NCBI RefSeq assembly: GCF_047675955.1
Contig: NC_132913.1
Location: 72,721,236 to 72,785,235 of the forward strand
DNA: 64,000 bases
Source of the DNA: Chlorocebus sabaeus
Taxonomy: Eukaryota > Chordata > Mammalia > Primates > Cercopithecidae
Reading direction: 5' to 3'
Part shown: one piece after another, positions 35,286-46,339 of the stretch
How positions within the stretch are numbered: the stretch's first letter is position 1
How the letters are laid out: every line of letters starts with the position of its first letter
The notes under the pieces: generated by a model
What the model was told of the DNA's origin: nothing
The model's database searches: none
Seen by the model: only the letters and a program-made list of their open reading frames with translations
Translations under genes and position numbers: made by a program

Positions 35286-35289
35286 GATA

Positions 35290-35815
35290 AGGATATAAAG
35301 CTTCTTAAGAGATGAAGAGGAATGTAATACCTGTTGTGAATCCAGTTGGCTTAATGCAAAATTACGATGTGGAAAATCCCTAGTTCTCCTGGGTCTCCTT
35401 GTAATTTCCGTCTCAGTGACACCATCAGCCTCTATGGTGAGTCTTTTAATTCTAGCACACTGGCTGAATTCCACACAACGATCTGGGTACAAGAATGAGC
35501 TCCAGGGGACAAATGGCCACTACTGCTGCCCCTGTTCCAAATGACACTGTGTAAAACCAGGAGTTACCTCACAATATGTGGGCAAATACCTTCTTTATCA
35601 TTCACGATTGAATCATCTCTGAAACAAATCTCTTAGAAAATATTCTTTAGCCTGGGGTCTTAGACCGCCTATAACTGTATGCAGACATCTGGGAGTGTGT
35701 ATGGTAAAGCTTCCCCTCCAGGGGAAGGCCCAGAGCCTGCCGAAGGTTTGTAATCTCTTAACTGTTCCGTACCACAGCCACCAAACTTAAAAACTTACCT
35801 GGAAATTTTTGTTTG
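35290..35815 (-). other. Unassigned block, possibly an old LTR
   Basis: A roughly 525-bp stretch richer in GC and CpG than its flanks. Read on the minus strand it resembles a retroviral LTR in texture ('ttcggcaggctctgggcc', 'gtttcagagatgattcaat', 'gagacccaggagaac'). A 72-codon minus-strand frame (35274-35492) has no recognisable motif. I cannot name the family. Confidence 0.25.
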
Positions 35816-35879
35816 GTATTTTTTGAAGTCGATCACAATGATTTAGGTGGGTATTTTACGATTATGTGTGAATTTAGAA

Positions 35880-36090
35880 CTGTGCCTACATGGTAGGCAG
35901 TACCCATAAGTGGCTATTGAATACTTGAAAATGGCTAATCTGAATCAAGTTACGCTATACATGGAAAATACTCACCAATTTCAAAGACAGTACAAAAGCT
36001 GGTAAAATGTTTAATTATATGAATATTTACATGGATTACACGTTGAAGTAATCAAGTTGAAATATACTGAGTTAAATAAAATACATTATT
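35880..36090 (+). mobile_element. hAT-like DNA transposon fragment
   Basis: The block 'ggctattgaatacttgaaa', 'atggctaatctgaatcaag', 'tggattacacgttgaa' and 'gagttaaataaaatac' follows a common mammalian hAT family containing 'gtggctattgagcacttgaaatg'. Ends are not preserved. Confidence 0.55.
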
Positions 36091-36104
36091 AGAATTGGAA
36101 AAAA

Positions 36105-36520
36105 TTTAAAAGATCTATAATCTATTCAAATTAATAAGTGAATTTGGCAAGTTTCTAGAATCAGTATCTGTATACAAAAATCAATTGTATTTCTCTACAT
36201 TAGTGATAAATAATAAATACTTAGAAATCATCAATTCAAGTAACATTGACAAAGTATAAAATTTCTGTGAATAAATCTAAAGGAGTGATATAAAGTTCTA
36301 CACTGGAAACCACATGCAAGTATTCAGAGACATTTTTTAAAACTTAAAAGTTTATGAATAGTAACATATAGTAATGTAAAGATGGCAATAACTCCTTCGA
36401 ATTACTTTATGTATTTACAGTAATGCCAATCAAAATCCTAGCGTTGTTTTTCAAAATTTAAAAGCAATTTTGACATTCAAAAGTGTTGACTACTTTTGAG
36501 TCAATGTTAGAGTCAATGTT
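36105..36520 (+). mobile_element. L1M ORF2 fragment, left of the ERV1 LTR
   Basis: 'aaaaatcaattgtatttct', 'gtgaataaatctaaagg' and 'caatcaaaatcctagcg' mark L1 ORF2 downstream of the RT domain. The alignment appears to resume after the LTR at about 36990. Confidence 0.75.
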
Positions 36521-36538
36521 AGAGACAAATAATAAAGT

Positions 36539-36984
36539 TGTGGTACAGACAGCAGACAGCCAAGGGTCCTTGGTGCAATCCCACCTTCAAGCCTAAAACA
36601 GCCTGAAGGCTGAAAAACCAGACTGCTGGTCCTGATGAAACCCAGGACCCAGAGGGAGAACTGCCCCTGTTTGTCTGCCCTTTCTGAACTGATTGTTTCT
36701 GAATAATCCCCACATGCAAACTGGGAGAATGGGTGGAGCAACAGGAGGTTTGCCCCTTGTGCAGAGGGGAGGAGCCTGGTCTCTTCAGTTCATGCGTGTG
36801 GTGGTCGGGTATTCAATACGTGAGGTGGGAACCTGTTAGCAGGGCCTCTTCTTTTTTGGCTGAGAGTTTTCGTTTAATAAATTTCTCTCTCCTCACCTTT
36901 CAATGTGTTTGTGTGCTAATCTCTGCTGGTCATGTGACAAAAAACCCAGTTTTAGCTGAACTAAGGAGCAAAAATTCTGCATCA
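36539..36984 (+). mobile_element. ERV1 solo LTR (MER52/LTR8-like)
   Basis: LTR-like sequence from about 'tgtggtacagacagc' to 'ttctgcatca', with 'cctgaaggctgaaaaacc', 'ggtattcaatacgtgagg', an AATAAA signal at 36876-36881 and 'ttttagctgaactaagg' near the end. Solo LTR inserted inside the L1M fragment. The exact subfamily is from memory and may be wrong; no clean 4-bp duplication was found at the borders I chose. Confidence 0.65.
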
Positions 36985-36989
36985 GTTGG

Positions 36990-37105
36990 AGGAATTACTT
37001 TCTGGATATCAGTACCTATTTTTAATTATATCAATCAAGACGTGGTAGTATGATTTGAAGGAAACCCAGATAAACCAGTGGAGCAGAAAATCCAGAAAAC
37101 AGTTC
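36990..37105 (+). mobile_element. L1M ORF2 continuation, right of the LTR
   Basis: 'tatcaatcaagacgtggta' and 'gataaaccagtggagcag' match the ORF2 block 'ataatcaagacagtgtggta … accaatggaacag', which lies downstream of the part found at 36105-36520. Confidence 0.6.
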
Positions 37106-37124
37106 TCAAAAACACTGCTTCCGA

Positions 37125-37592
37125 TACCATGGTAGATGTGACATGCGGGACAGTAAGAAAAAATAATATTTTCAGTAAGTTTACTGCTTTTCCCTTTGAG
37201 GAGTGTTATCTATTCCCTTGCCTTGGGCAGGGCAGATCTTGTGACTTGTTTTTACCAATAGAAAGTAACACACACAGACCTCAATAGTTTTGAAACTTCA
37301 CTGGGTAGAAGTGTTTCCATCTTGGGGGTATTTTGAGACCACCATATAAAAAAGCAATCAAGCTTATCGATGAATAAAGTGCTAAGTGGAGAAGAACTGA
37401 GGAACCTCAGGTGACAGGGAAGCCATCTAGGACAATCTCATACCCTGAATGATGCTGTATGAATGAGCCCAGCTGAAGACAGCCAAAATGCTACCGAGAC
37501 AACCCACAGAGTTATAAGACATAATAAGTATTTTTAGAATATGTGTGAGTTTTGTAGTGACTTATAATGCAGCAATAGACAACTGATAGAAT
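37125..37592 (+). mobile_element. MLT1 LTR (ERVL-MaLR)
   Basis: 'cttgtgacttgtttttacca', 'atgaatgagcccagctgaa', 'caacccacagagttataag' and 'gcagcaatagacaactgat' follow the MLT1 LTR order to its 3' end. The 5' edge is indistinct. Confidence 0.7.
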
Positions 37593-37679
37593 TAGTAACT
37601 AGGGGAAGAAAATAAAGTCACGAAGCAGTGCAAGCACACCAAAAGTAGAATGAATAAAATAAAGTAAAAAAGATGGAAA

Positions 37680-37889
37680 GTACAAAGTGTTGGCTGGCTG
37701 GAGTGTAAATTGTTGCAATCACTTTGGAAAAGTCTTTGGCAGATCTACTAAAGTTGTCCATATGTGTATCCTGTGACTCATCCATTCCACTCATAGGTTT
37801 AGACCTGCCAAAAAGGCATACATATGTTTTCCAAAATGTGTGTAGTAGACTATTCATACAAACACTATTCATAATAAGAAAAAATGTAC
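37680..37889 (+). mobile_element. L1ME 3' fragment, left part
   Basis: 'gagtgtaaattgttgcaatc', 'actttggaaaagtctttggc' and 'actattcataataagaa' follow the late ORF2/3' region of old L1ME elements. Interrupted by the AluJ. Confidence 0.75.
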
Positions 37890-38186
37890 GCCAGGCGTGG
37901 TGGCTCATGCCTGTAATCCCAGAACTTTGGGAGGCTGAGGCAGGTGGGTCCCTTGAGCCCAGAAGTTCAAGACCAGCCTAGGCAACATGGTAAAACCCAA
38001 TCTCTACAAAAAATTAGCCAGGTGTGGTGGCACATGTCTGTATTCCCAGGTACTTGGGAGACTGAGGTGAGGGGATTGCTTAAGCCCTAGAGGCAGAGGT
38101 TTCAGTGAGGCCAAATCACACCACTGTGCTGTAGACTGGGCATCAGAGTGAGATTCTGTCTCAATAAAAATAAAATAAAATAAAAT
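37890..38186 (+). mobile_element. AluJ element with 8-bp duplication
   Basis: Complete dimeric Alu with AluJ-type sites ('cttgagcccagaagttcaag', 'accagcctaggcaac') and an (AAAAT)n tail. The flanking octamer aaaatgta occurs at 37881-37888 and 38182-38189. Confidence 0.85.
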
Positions 38187-38520
38187 GTAAATTTTAATTT
38201 ATACCAACAGTATATAGATAACTATGTTGTCCTTACACAAGACATATGGAAATTTAAAAAGAGTAACTGCTGTGCTAAACAGAACAGATGAATCAATATA
38301 ATGTTAAAGAAGCCAGATACAAAAGAGTATATACTGTATGACACTATTCATCAAAAGTACAAATACAAAATTAATGTATACTACTCTAACTTAGAAAACT
38401 TAGAATAGCCATTAACCATGGGATGGAATGGATAAGAAGTGGCACAAAGGGGAATACTAGGTTACAGACATTTTTATCATTTGTTCTTGTTACTTTCTGA
38501 AACTGTAAAGAATCTAACAA
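38187..38520 (+). mobile_element. L1ME 3' fragment, right part
   Basis: 'gaagccagatacaaaagag', 'tactgtatgacactattcat' and 'taaccatgggatggaat' continue the L1ME 3' UTR after the AluJ. Confidence 0.7.
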
Positions 38521-38551
38521 GTGTGCAGTTTTAATTGACAGTTTCATATTG

Positions 38552-38745
38552 ACTAACGATGCTCACTATTTTTCATGTGCCTATTTTCCATAAATCTCTT
38601 TAGATCTGTTCAAAGCTCATACTCACTTCCAGTGGATTATTAGGTTCCTTATTGTTTATGTTTAAGATTTTATTATATATTTTAGATATAAGTCCTTTAT
38701 TAGATAAAATTCCTTAGCAGGTATTGTTTCTCAATCATTCTCTAG
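38552..38745 (-). mobile_element. L1M fragment
   Basis: Reverse L1: 'tttttcatgtgcctattttc', 'atattttagatataagtcct' and 'tattagataaaattcctta' match the complement of late ORF2. It is followed by T-rich runs. Confidence 0.65.
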
Positions 38746-38814
38746 TTTTTTTTTTGTTTTTTTTTTTCAAAAAGAAGTTCTTAAATCCTCCTGCTACCTG
38801 TTTTCAAACATAAG

Positions 38815-38965
38815 GTTTTAATAGAACAAAGCCATACTTAAGTTACATATTATCTATGGCTGTTTGTGTGACACAATGGCAGAGTGAAGTAGTTGCAACA
38901 AAGGCAATAGTACTAAAATATTTACTAGCTTGCCTGCTAGTTTACAACTCCCTGAGAAGATATAC
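38815..38965 (+). mobile_element. MER58-like hAT fragment
   Basis: 'aaggttttaatagaacaaa', 'tatctatggctgtttgtgtg', 'agagtgaagtagttgcaac' and 'aaaatatttactagcttgcc' follow the internal part of MER58-type elements. Interestingly, this is the section missing from the copy at 2298-2505. Confidence 0.7.
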
Positions 38966-39094
38966 AGTACATTGTTATTATTTTTGCCTTACACAATGAA
39001 TTATATTTTAGAATAATTAAAAATTTAAAAATAATTAATACATTCTTATTTCCCTCTGAAATATTATTGCACTGTAAAGATATGAAAAAGTATA

Positions 39095-39118
39095 TACACA
39101 TATGTGTGCGTGTGTGTA
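39095..39118 (+). repeat. (TG)n-type microsatellite
   Basis: Short 'acacatatgtgtgcgtgtgt' alternating tract. Confidence 0.7.
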
Positions 39119-39124
39119 TCTCTC

Positions 39125-39560
39125 ATTTGCCTAAAGAACTTCTTTAACATTGCCGATTAGGTCTGCTGGCAATTAATTACTATTTTTGTTTGCCTGAGAG
39201 TCATTAATTATTCTTTACTTTTGAGGATTATGTTTGCTGTTATTGATATCTTGGTTGACAGATATATTTTCTTCCAGCCATATAAAAATATCATCCTTAT
39301 TGTCCATTTTATTCTTGTTGCATTTTTTCTGAGGAAAAATATACTTTCATATTGATCCTTATTCTTCTCTACATAATGTGTCATTTTTCTCTGGCTTCCT
39401 TTAAGAATTTCTTTCCATCTTTGGTTTCACAAGCGTGAATACAATAATCCCAGATGTGTGTGTCTATGTGTGTGTGTACATGTGAATATGTGACTCTGTA
39501 CATACATGCACACACACACACTTTGGTTTGGTGTGCATTCTGACTGGTGTTCACAGAAAT
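39125..39560 (+). mobile_element. Old L1-related fragment
   Basis: 'gaacttctttaacattgccg', 'aggtctgctggcaatta', 'ttgacagatatattttcttc' and 'atttttctctggcttccttt' resemble a widespread old LINE segment (L1M/HAL1 type). A GT-rich microsatellite lies inside at 39455-39522. Confidence 0.5.
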
Positions 39561-39892
39561 GTATTTCAATTTGTGTAAAACCATCTAATTTTGGCCATTC
39601 TTCTTTTAAATGTAAATATTTAATGCAGTATTTTTCCTTAAATCTATGTATTTCATTTCACCTATTTTTGTATGTGATATTTTAATATAATCAAGCTGTA
39701 AATGTTACTAAAGTTCCATTTTTTTCATTTTCCCATTTTTTAACTCTTTTATTGGCTAGATCATTCTGTGAGCATCACATCTGAAATAGTCTTCTACATT
39801 TATTATCAAATACAAGCATCAAGACATCAACATTATTTTTGTTATCATGAATAATGATCTCCAGTTACTGGTTTGTGAAACATTCTGTTTGT

Positions 39893-40025
39893 TTTATCCC
39901 CAATATTCATGTATGTTTCATGAAGGCAGGAACAGGGCAATCTTGTTGTCTGTTCTGTAACCCTGCCAGAAAAAACAACTCAGTACAGAATTCATTCTCA
40001 GTAATATTTTTTGAATGAATGATTA
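39893..40025 (+). mobile_element. L2 3' end
   Basis: 'ttcatgaaggcaggaacagg', 'caatcttgttgtctgttctg' and 'gtaatattttttgaatgaat' match the conserved 3' end of L2 (gagggcagggacc … aatatttgttgaatgaatg). Confidence 0.55.
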
Positions 40026-40029
40026 TAAT

Positions 40030-42940
40030 AACACTTTTAATACTATTTGTATTTCTGGTCACATTAAATTTTATGAGCTCTCACTTTATTTTCAGAAAAA
40101 GTAAACTGATTTGATCTGATATTAAATTTTTTATCAATCTATAGACCTTTGAAAATTTTCCAAATTTACCATTCAACTTTCGTTTTGTATTTCTATTCAT
40201 TTTGAACGTTCTTTCTGAGGTCAGGAATTATTATTTCCTAAATCCTGAGTATTTTTAGAAATAGACTTTATATTTTTAAATAATTTGAAATAATCATAAA
40301 TGGATTATTGCTTACTTCAACATTTGTGACACATTGTTTTAAACATACTGAGCTAAACAATATTTTAGTCAAAGACAAATTAAACTTACTATAGGTCATC
40401 TTATTCTGTAATAATCTAAAATGTAGTAATAATACAAATGAGGAAACAAATTTCTACCCTGTACAATTATTATTAGCTATGTCTTCAGAGTACTTTTTGA
40501 TTGCTTATTAGTTTTTCATTCTATTAAAAACTATATATCATAAATTATTTTTCTCTCCTTACGTAATTTAGGCTGAAATTAGAAACATATAAATTCTTAT
40601 CATGTTTTGTACATAATATATAAGTTTTTAGAAATCCATTTAGCCCAAATTTTTGTCATTAACAAAAGCATCATGTGTTTTTTATATTTTTGTTTACCAA
40701 TTAATTATAACTAAATACATGTTTTATATCTAATAAAACTTAATACACTGAAAAATACCCAAGATACATACTATTTAGGTAAATGATTATACAACAAAGT
40801 CTTGAAAGCCTAAATATTTAAAGAGCTTCAATATGATTCATTAAGGTATTGAACAACTTGTCCAGAATATTTTTGAAAACAATTAGATTACTCCATGAGC
40901 ATTATAGTATTAATAAAATGCTGTCTTTAGTGATGAACAAGTGTAGCAAAAAATATAAACTATAATTAGGTAGTAGAATAACTCACTGTGTAGCTGTTAG
41001 AGAAGCTCAATAATGATACTGAGTAATTTTTGTTACTCTATGATACACTTCAATAGAAATAAGCTCTAAATAGATTTCCATACAATTAATAGCTTATTTT
41101 AGCTTATTTTAATTTGAAACACAGTACTGAAAATTCTTTTCTGATTTTATACATTTATCAAGGATTCTGAGGTGTATGTACATGCAACTACATATCTTAA
41201 GGAATATAGGTGAGCGATATTCATTATTGGCACCAAAATAACAAAATGGAGCCTAGTAGTGCAGCATTTAATTAAAAAATTATTTAATGCTGATAGTAAT
41301 AGAAACTTCGTATATTAAAATATAAGTAAATAAATTTTAACTTAAACTACAGATATTGCATATGTAGTCTTAATTGCAGATCTGAACTCTCACCCAAGGA
41401 ACACCTGTAGCATGAACGCGCAGATACTTAAGTGGAACACCATTCACACGAAATTATTTTACTAATGTTATTTATTGACTTTATTAATAAGTCTTTTCAC
41501 ATCATTCAATTCACTTTTTATCTGAAACTCTTTTTTGCATTAATATAATTATTTCCTTAAAATAGGTTTAAATAAATTATGTACATATAACAGTCAGTCA
41601 ACTAGCATAAACAGCTTTGGGAAAAAGTCTTGAATCTTGGCAACTCAAAAAGTGGAGGCAGAATTGTTCAGGTGTTAGCATTACTCATTCATTGGTCTCA
41701 TAAACTTCGTTTAAGTTAGGTTGGGTTGTATTTCAGCATAAGTAGTATATATTGTCTCATGAAATGCTGGAAAGAGATTATTGAAGGGAAAAGGAAAGTA
41801 GCCACTAATGGATATACATTATCAAGGAAGTAACCAATGTAGGTTACTAGAATAGAATCCCACCGGAGCCTCAGAAGTGCAATGTAAAACACTCCTCTCA
41901 GAGCTATATCACCTGATTAGTAAGAGACGTGGGGTATTTTTTAATCATCTTCTGTCACTCATTGATTGTAGAGTATTCACTATGAGTGCTAATTACAGTA
42001 CTTCAAGCCTGGTTTTGAGGGACAATATGAGACCTGAAAGAATGAGAAAGTCCCCCACAAAGGAATGCCGGTGATGGGAATTTGATGTCAGCACAGTGTT
42101 AATGGAAGTGCTAAGAGGACAACATATGAGTAATTGCCCAACCTTTTCACTCATTTGAATTTTATTATTTCAAAATTACTTTAAACTTAAAAATATTGCA
42201 AGAATAATATAAAGAACAGTCATATATCCTTTCTTCAGATTCACATATTAACCAATAAAATAAAGAGACTGAACTGTACCAAATTACAAGAAATTAAAGG
42301 TAGCATAGATTACATAGCAGAGTCTAGATAATTTTTATTATGTATTACTAATAGAATTGGTTTAAAAAGACAATTCTGACATAATTATATTTTCTGAATT
42401 AGAACACATACACATTTACACATGAGAATAATGCAAATAAAATATTTCATGACCATCTCTATTGTATTTCACTCTCTGAATTTTATCCAGCTTTATGTCC
42501 TAAGGTTGAACTGGTTAGAGAACTAGGAGGGAAATGACTTCAATAAGAGATCCATTTTATAAGGCTGCCAAAGTTACAGCCCATCCATATGCTATCCAAT
42601 TATAGCTATCAGCTGTTAAATCTTACTGCCAATCAGATAATATTTAACACTTCAAGAAGTAATAAATGTTGAATTCATGCTAAAGGGAAAAATGTGGAAT
42701 GTTGAACGATAATAAAGGTTCCCAGTTAAAGTTTAATTATATAAAGGAGCTAGAACAAAATGAAACCCAACAAAAACAACTTTGGTAGCAGTGAAAGCCA
42801 GGAGATATGGGTTTCTATATAACATACCTGATTAAAGATGATACATGAAATGCATTTACATTTAAAATAAACAAAATTGCATTAGATAAATATCTACTTA
42901 GCAGAACAAGCTAAGGCCCTCACAAACCTGCCACATGTTT
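40030..42940. other. Unique AT-rich sequence
   Basis: Nothing I can support as a gene. A short patch at 42185-42250 ('attgcaagaataatataaag') resembles the 3' UTR of old L1. The frame at 41877-42074 has no motif. Confidence 0.5.
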
Positions 42941-42944
42941 ACAA

Positions 42945-43184
42945 AATACATAAAGGATAGCACCAAGTGGTGACTACACTCAACAATGATTTATATTATA
43001 TTTAAAAGTAACTGAAAGAGTATAATTGTAATGTTTGTAACATAAAGAAATGATAAATGCTTGAGGCGTTGGATACCCCCGTTTACTCTGATGTGATTAT
43101 TACACATTGTACCTCCTATATCCCATAAATATATACACCTACTACATACCCATGAAAATTAAAAATTAAAAAATTATAAAAAAT
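42945..43184 (+). mobile_element. L1 3' terminus (L1MA/L1PB type)
   Basis: 'gtggtgactacactcaaca', 'taaatgcttgaggcgttgga', 'tactctgatgtgattatta' and 'ataaatatatacacctacta' lead to the 3' end and A-rich tail of a primate-age L1. Only about 240 bp are present: a heavily 5'-truncated insertion. Confidence 0.8.
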
Positions 43185-43258
43185 GAAAAAGAAGGAAGAA
43201 AAGAAAGAAAGAAAGGAAGGAAAGAAAAAGGAAGGAAGGAAGGGAGGAAGGAGGGAAA
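43185..43258 (+). repeat. Purine tract (GAAA/GGAA)n
   Basis: All-purine tail expansion of the preceding L1, grading from GAAA to GGAA/GGGA units. Confidence 0.88.
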
Positions 43259-43286
43259 CTATATCCATAGAAATATATCCTCAGGC

Positions 43287-43570
43287 AGCCAGGCACGGTG
43301 GCTCACACCTGTAATCCCAGAACTTTGGGAGGTTGAGGTGGGAGGATCACCTGAGGTCGGGAGCTTGAGACCAGCCTTAGCAACATGGAGAAACCCCATC
43401 TCTATCAAAAATACAAAATTAGCTGGGCGCGGTAGTGGGCACCTCTAATCCCAGCTACTTGGGAGGCTAAGGCGGGATAATTCCTTAAACCTGGGAGGTG
43501 GAGGTTGCAGTGAGCCGAGATCGCGCCATTGCACTACAACCTAGGCAACAAGAGCAAAACTCCATTTCAT
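43287..43570 (+). mobile_element. AluS element
   Basis: Complete dimer from 'agccaggcacggtggctc' to 'gcaacaagagcaaaactcc'. Flanking sequence atcctcaggca occurs just before (ending 43286) and again near 43587-43597, indicating a target-site duplication. The A-tail is degraded. Confidence 0.87.
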
Positions 43571-44711
43571 GTATACATATATATCCATCCTCAGGCAAGA
43601 ATGAATGAATATTGAATTCAGAAGTGAAATAAGCTTTTATTTAAATCAAACATTCTGTTCTACTCTTGGAAATTTTAGACAAGAAAATTGTTTTCAGAAC
43701 CATGAAGTTTAGAAGATTTCTAAAATAGAAAAGAATGAATGAATAAGCTGAGAGCAAATCAAAACAAACAAAGGTCTTTCAAAAAATTGTGTCACACAAT
43801 GCAAGAGAAGAATATTAAGCAGAGTATCACATGGGTTTTGCTTAGGGGTGAGACAAAATCAGTCCTAAACTAAATGCTGCTGTGCTCCAGCCAAACAAAG
43901 TTTAGAGGCAAGAACTGATAGGATAAAACCAATTCCAAGTAACTTACAAGTTTCGAAAAGTTCAAGAATATTTTTAGAAATATAAAATATCTAGCACACA
44001 ACAATGAAAACTTAAAATGTCTAAAATCTAATAAGAATTACCAGACATAAAAATGGCAGGGGACCTGGTAGAGACATGGTGGTAGTGGGTGGGGGAAATA
44101 TGTATAAATACACAAATACACACACAAAATATCTAGGGATGAAAAGCTACATTGTCTAAAACGATAATGCATGGGATGGACAAAAAGCAAGGGCAATATA
44201 TGGAAAGCAGTTAAATATGTGGTATTTATTCATCCAACCATATTAACAATCGCTTTTAATATGAAATGTCTAAATATACCAGTTAAAAGAGAGACTGTCA
44301 ATGGGATTAAAAAACACAAGACCAAACTATATGTTGTCTATATGAAACTTTAAATATAATATCATAAAGTAAAGGCTTAGAGAAAATTATATCAACAGAA
44401 ATCAAAAGAAAGCTGGAATAGCTATATTAATCTCAAACAAAGCAGAATTCAGAGCAAAAAAAATTATCAGGGAGTAACATTATGTAATGATAAAAGGGTA
44501 AATTATTCAGAAAGGTACAAAAATCCTTAATGTGAGGTGATTAACAATGGAATGTCAAAATATGTGATGCAATAACTAATAGAGCTGCAAGGAGAAATAG
44601 AAATATCTACTATTGTAGTTGGAGATTTCAGTACTCAACTATCAGTGACTGACAGATTCAGCAGGCAGAAAATCAGTAAGAACATAATTGAGTTGAACAG
44701 AAACATGAGTA

Positions 44712-45014
44712 GGTCAGGCACGGTGGCTCACGCCTGTAATCCTAGCACTTTGGGAGGCCAAGGCTGGTGGATCACCTGAAGTCAGGAGTTCCAGACCAGT
44801 CTGGCCAACATGGTGACACCATGTCTCTACTAAAAATACAAAAATTAGCTGGGCGTCCTGGCAGGCACCTATAATCCCAGCTACTCGGGAGGCTGAGGCT
44901 TAAGAATCGCTTGAACCCAGTAGGTGGAGGTTGCAGTGAGTAGAGACCACACCACTGCACTCCAGCTTGGGCAACAGAGAAAGATTCCATCACAAGCAAA
45001 CAAACAAACAAACA
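44712..45014 (+). mobile_element. AluS element inside L1M
   Basis: Complete Alu from 'ggtcaggcacggtggctc' to a (CAAA)n tail. The 10-mer aaacatgagt lies at 44701-44710 and again at 45015-45024, a clear target-site duplication. Confidence 0.92.
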
Positions 45015-46339
45015 AAACATGAGTCAACTAGCTCTAGCTGACTTCAGCCAAAAACAGTAGAATATTAATTTCTCTTAAATTCACATGAGATGTCACTAAA
45101 ATAGAGCACATTGTAATCATTAAAGCACACTTTAACCAATTTAATAGATATCATACACAGCATGCTGTCACACCACAGTAGAATTCAAATAGAAATAAAT
45201 AACAGAAATAGAGCTGAAAAATCTCCAATATGTGGAGATTAAACAAGATAATTAAGTAACACATAGTTTAAACAATAAGGCTCAAAAAATTAATAAGTAT
45301 TTTGAAATAATGAAAATTATAATACAACTTTTTGTGAGATGTACAAAAATGCTTAGAGAAAATTTTGTACTGCTGAATGCATCTGCTAGAAGGAAAAAAA
45401 AGATAAAATTTAAAAACTTAAGTTTCCATAACAAATTAGAACAAGAGAAAATTAAGTAAAAAATAAGCAAAAGAAAATATATAATAAAAATTAGGGCAGA
45501 AATCAATGAAATTGAGACTAGGAAACAATAGAGAAAACAAACAACCTCAAGCTGTTTTTTTTTCTGAAAAGATCAGTAAAATTCAAAGCTCTAATAAGGT
45601 TACCAAACAAACAAACAAAAAGACACAAATTACTAATATCAGAAATGAAATAAGGGTCATCACTACTGATTCCCTGAACATTAAAAGGATAATAACAGAA
45701 TTTTATGAAAACTATATGCTTATAAATTTGATAACTTGTATGAAATAGCTTCATTTCTTGAAAGACACAGACTACCGAAACTCACACAAAGAGAAGCAAT
45801 CTAAATAGTCCTATATCTATTAAATAAGTTAAATAAATAATTTATATCTTTTCAAAACAGAAAGAACCAGGCCCAGATGGGCTCATTGGTGAGTTCTACC
45901 AAACATTTAAGGAACTGTCTTAACTCATTCAAAAATCCTAATAACAAATTAAGCAAATAAATTACAAGAGTGTAGACCAGTATCTATCTCTCTTGGACAC
46001 AGATGCAAAAATCCTCAACAAAACATTATCAAATCAAATATAAAAATGTATAAAAAATTATCCACCACATATAAGTGAGAGTTATTCCAGGTTGGCAAGG
46101 CAAGTTCATCACTAAAAAATTAATACAAGCATACATTAGCAATAATCTGGGTTTAGTTGCAGGCTACCGCAATAAAGCAAATATCATGATATACCAAGTA
46201 ACACATTTCTAAAAATTTTCCAGTCCATGTAAAGGTTCTGTTTATCCTATACCATAGTTTGTTAAGTGTGCAATAACATTATGTCTAAACAATGTAATAC
46301 TTTAATAAAAATTACATCATTGCAAAAATTGTGATTGAT

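Noticed and set aside
43185..43258. Purine tract as a regulatory triplex element
   Set aside because: It is the expanded tail of the L1 3' end directly before it; no sign of selection can be seen from one sequence.
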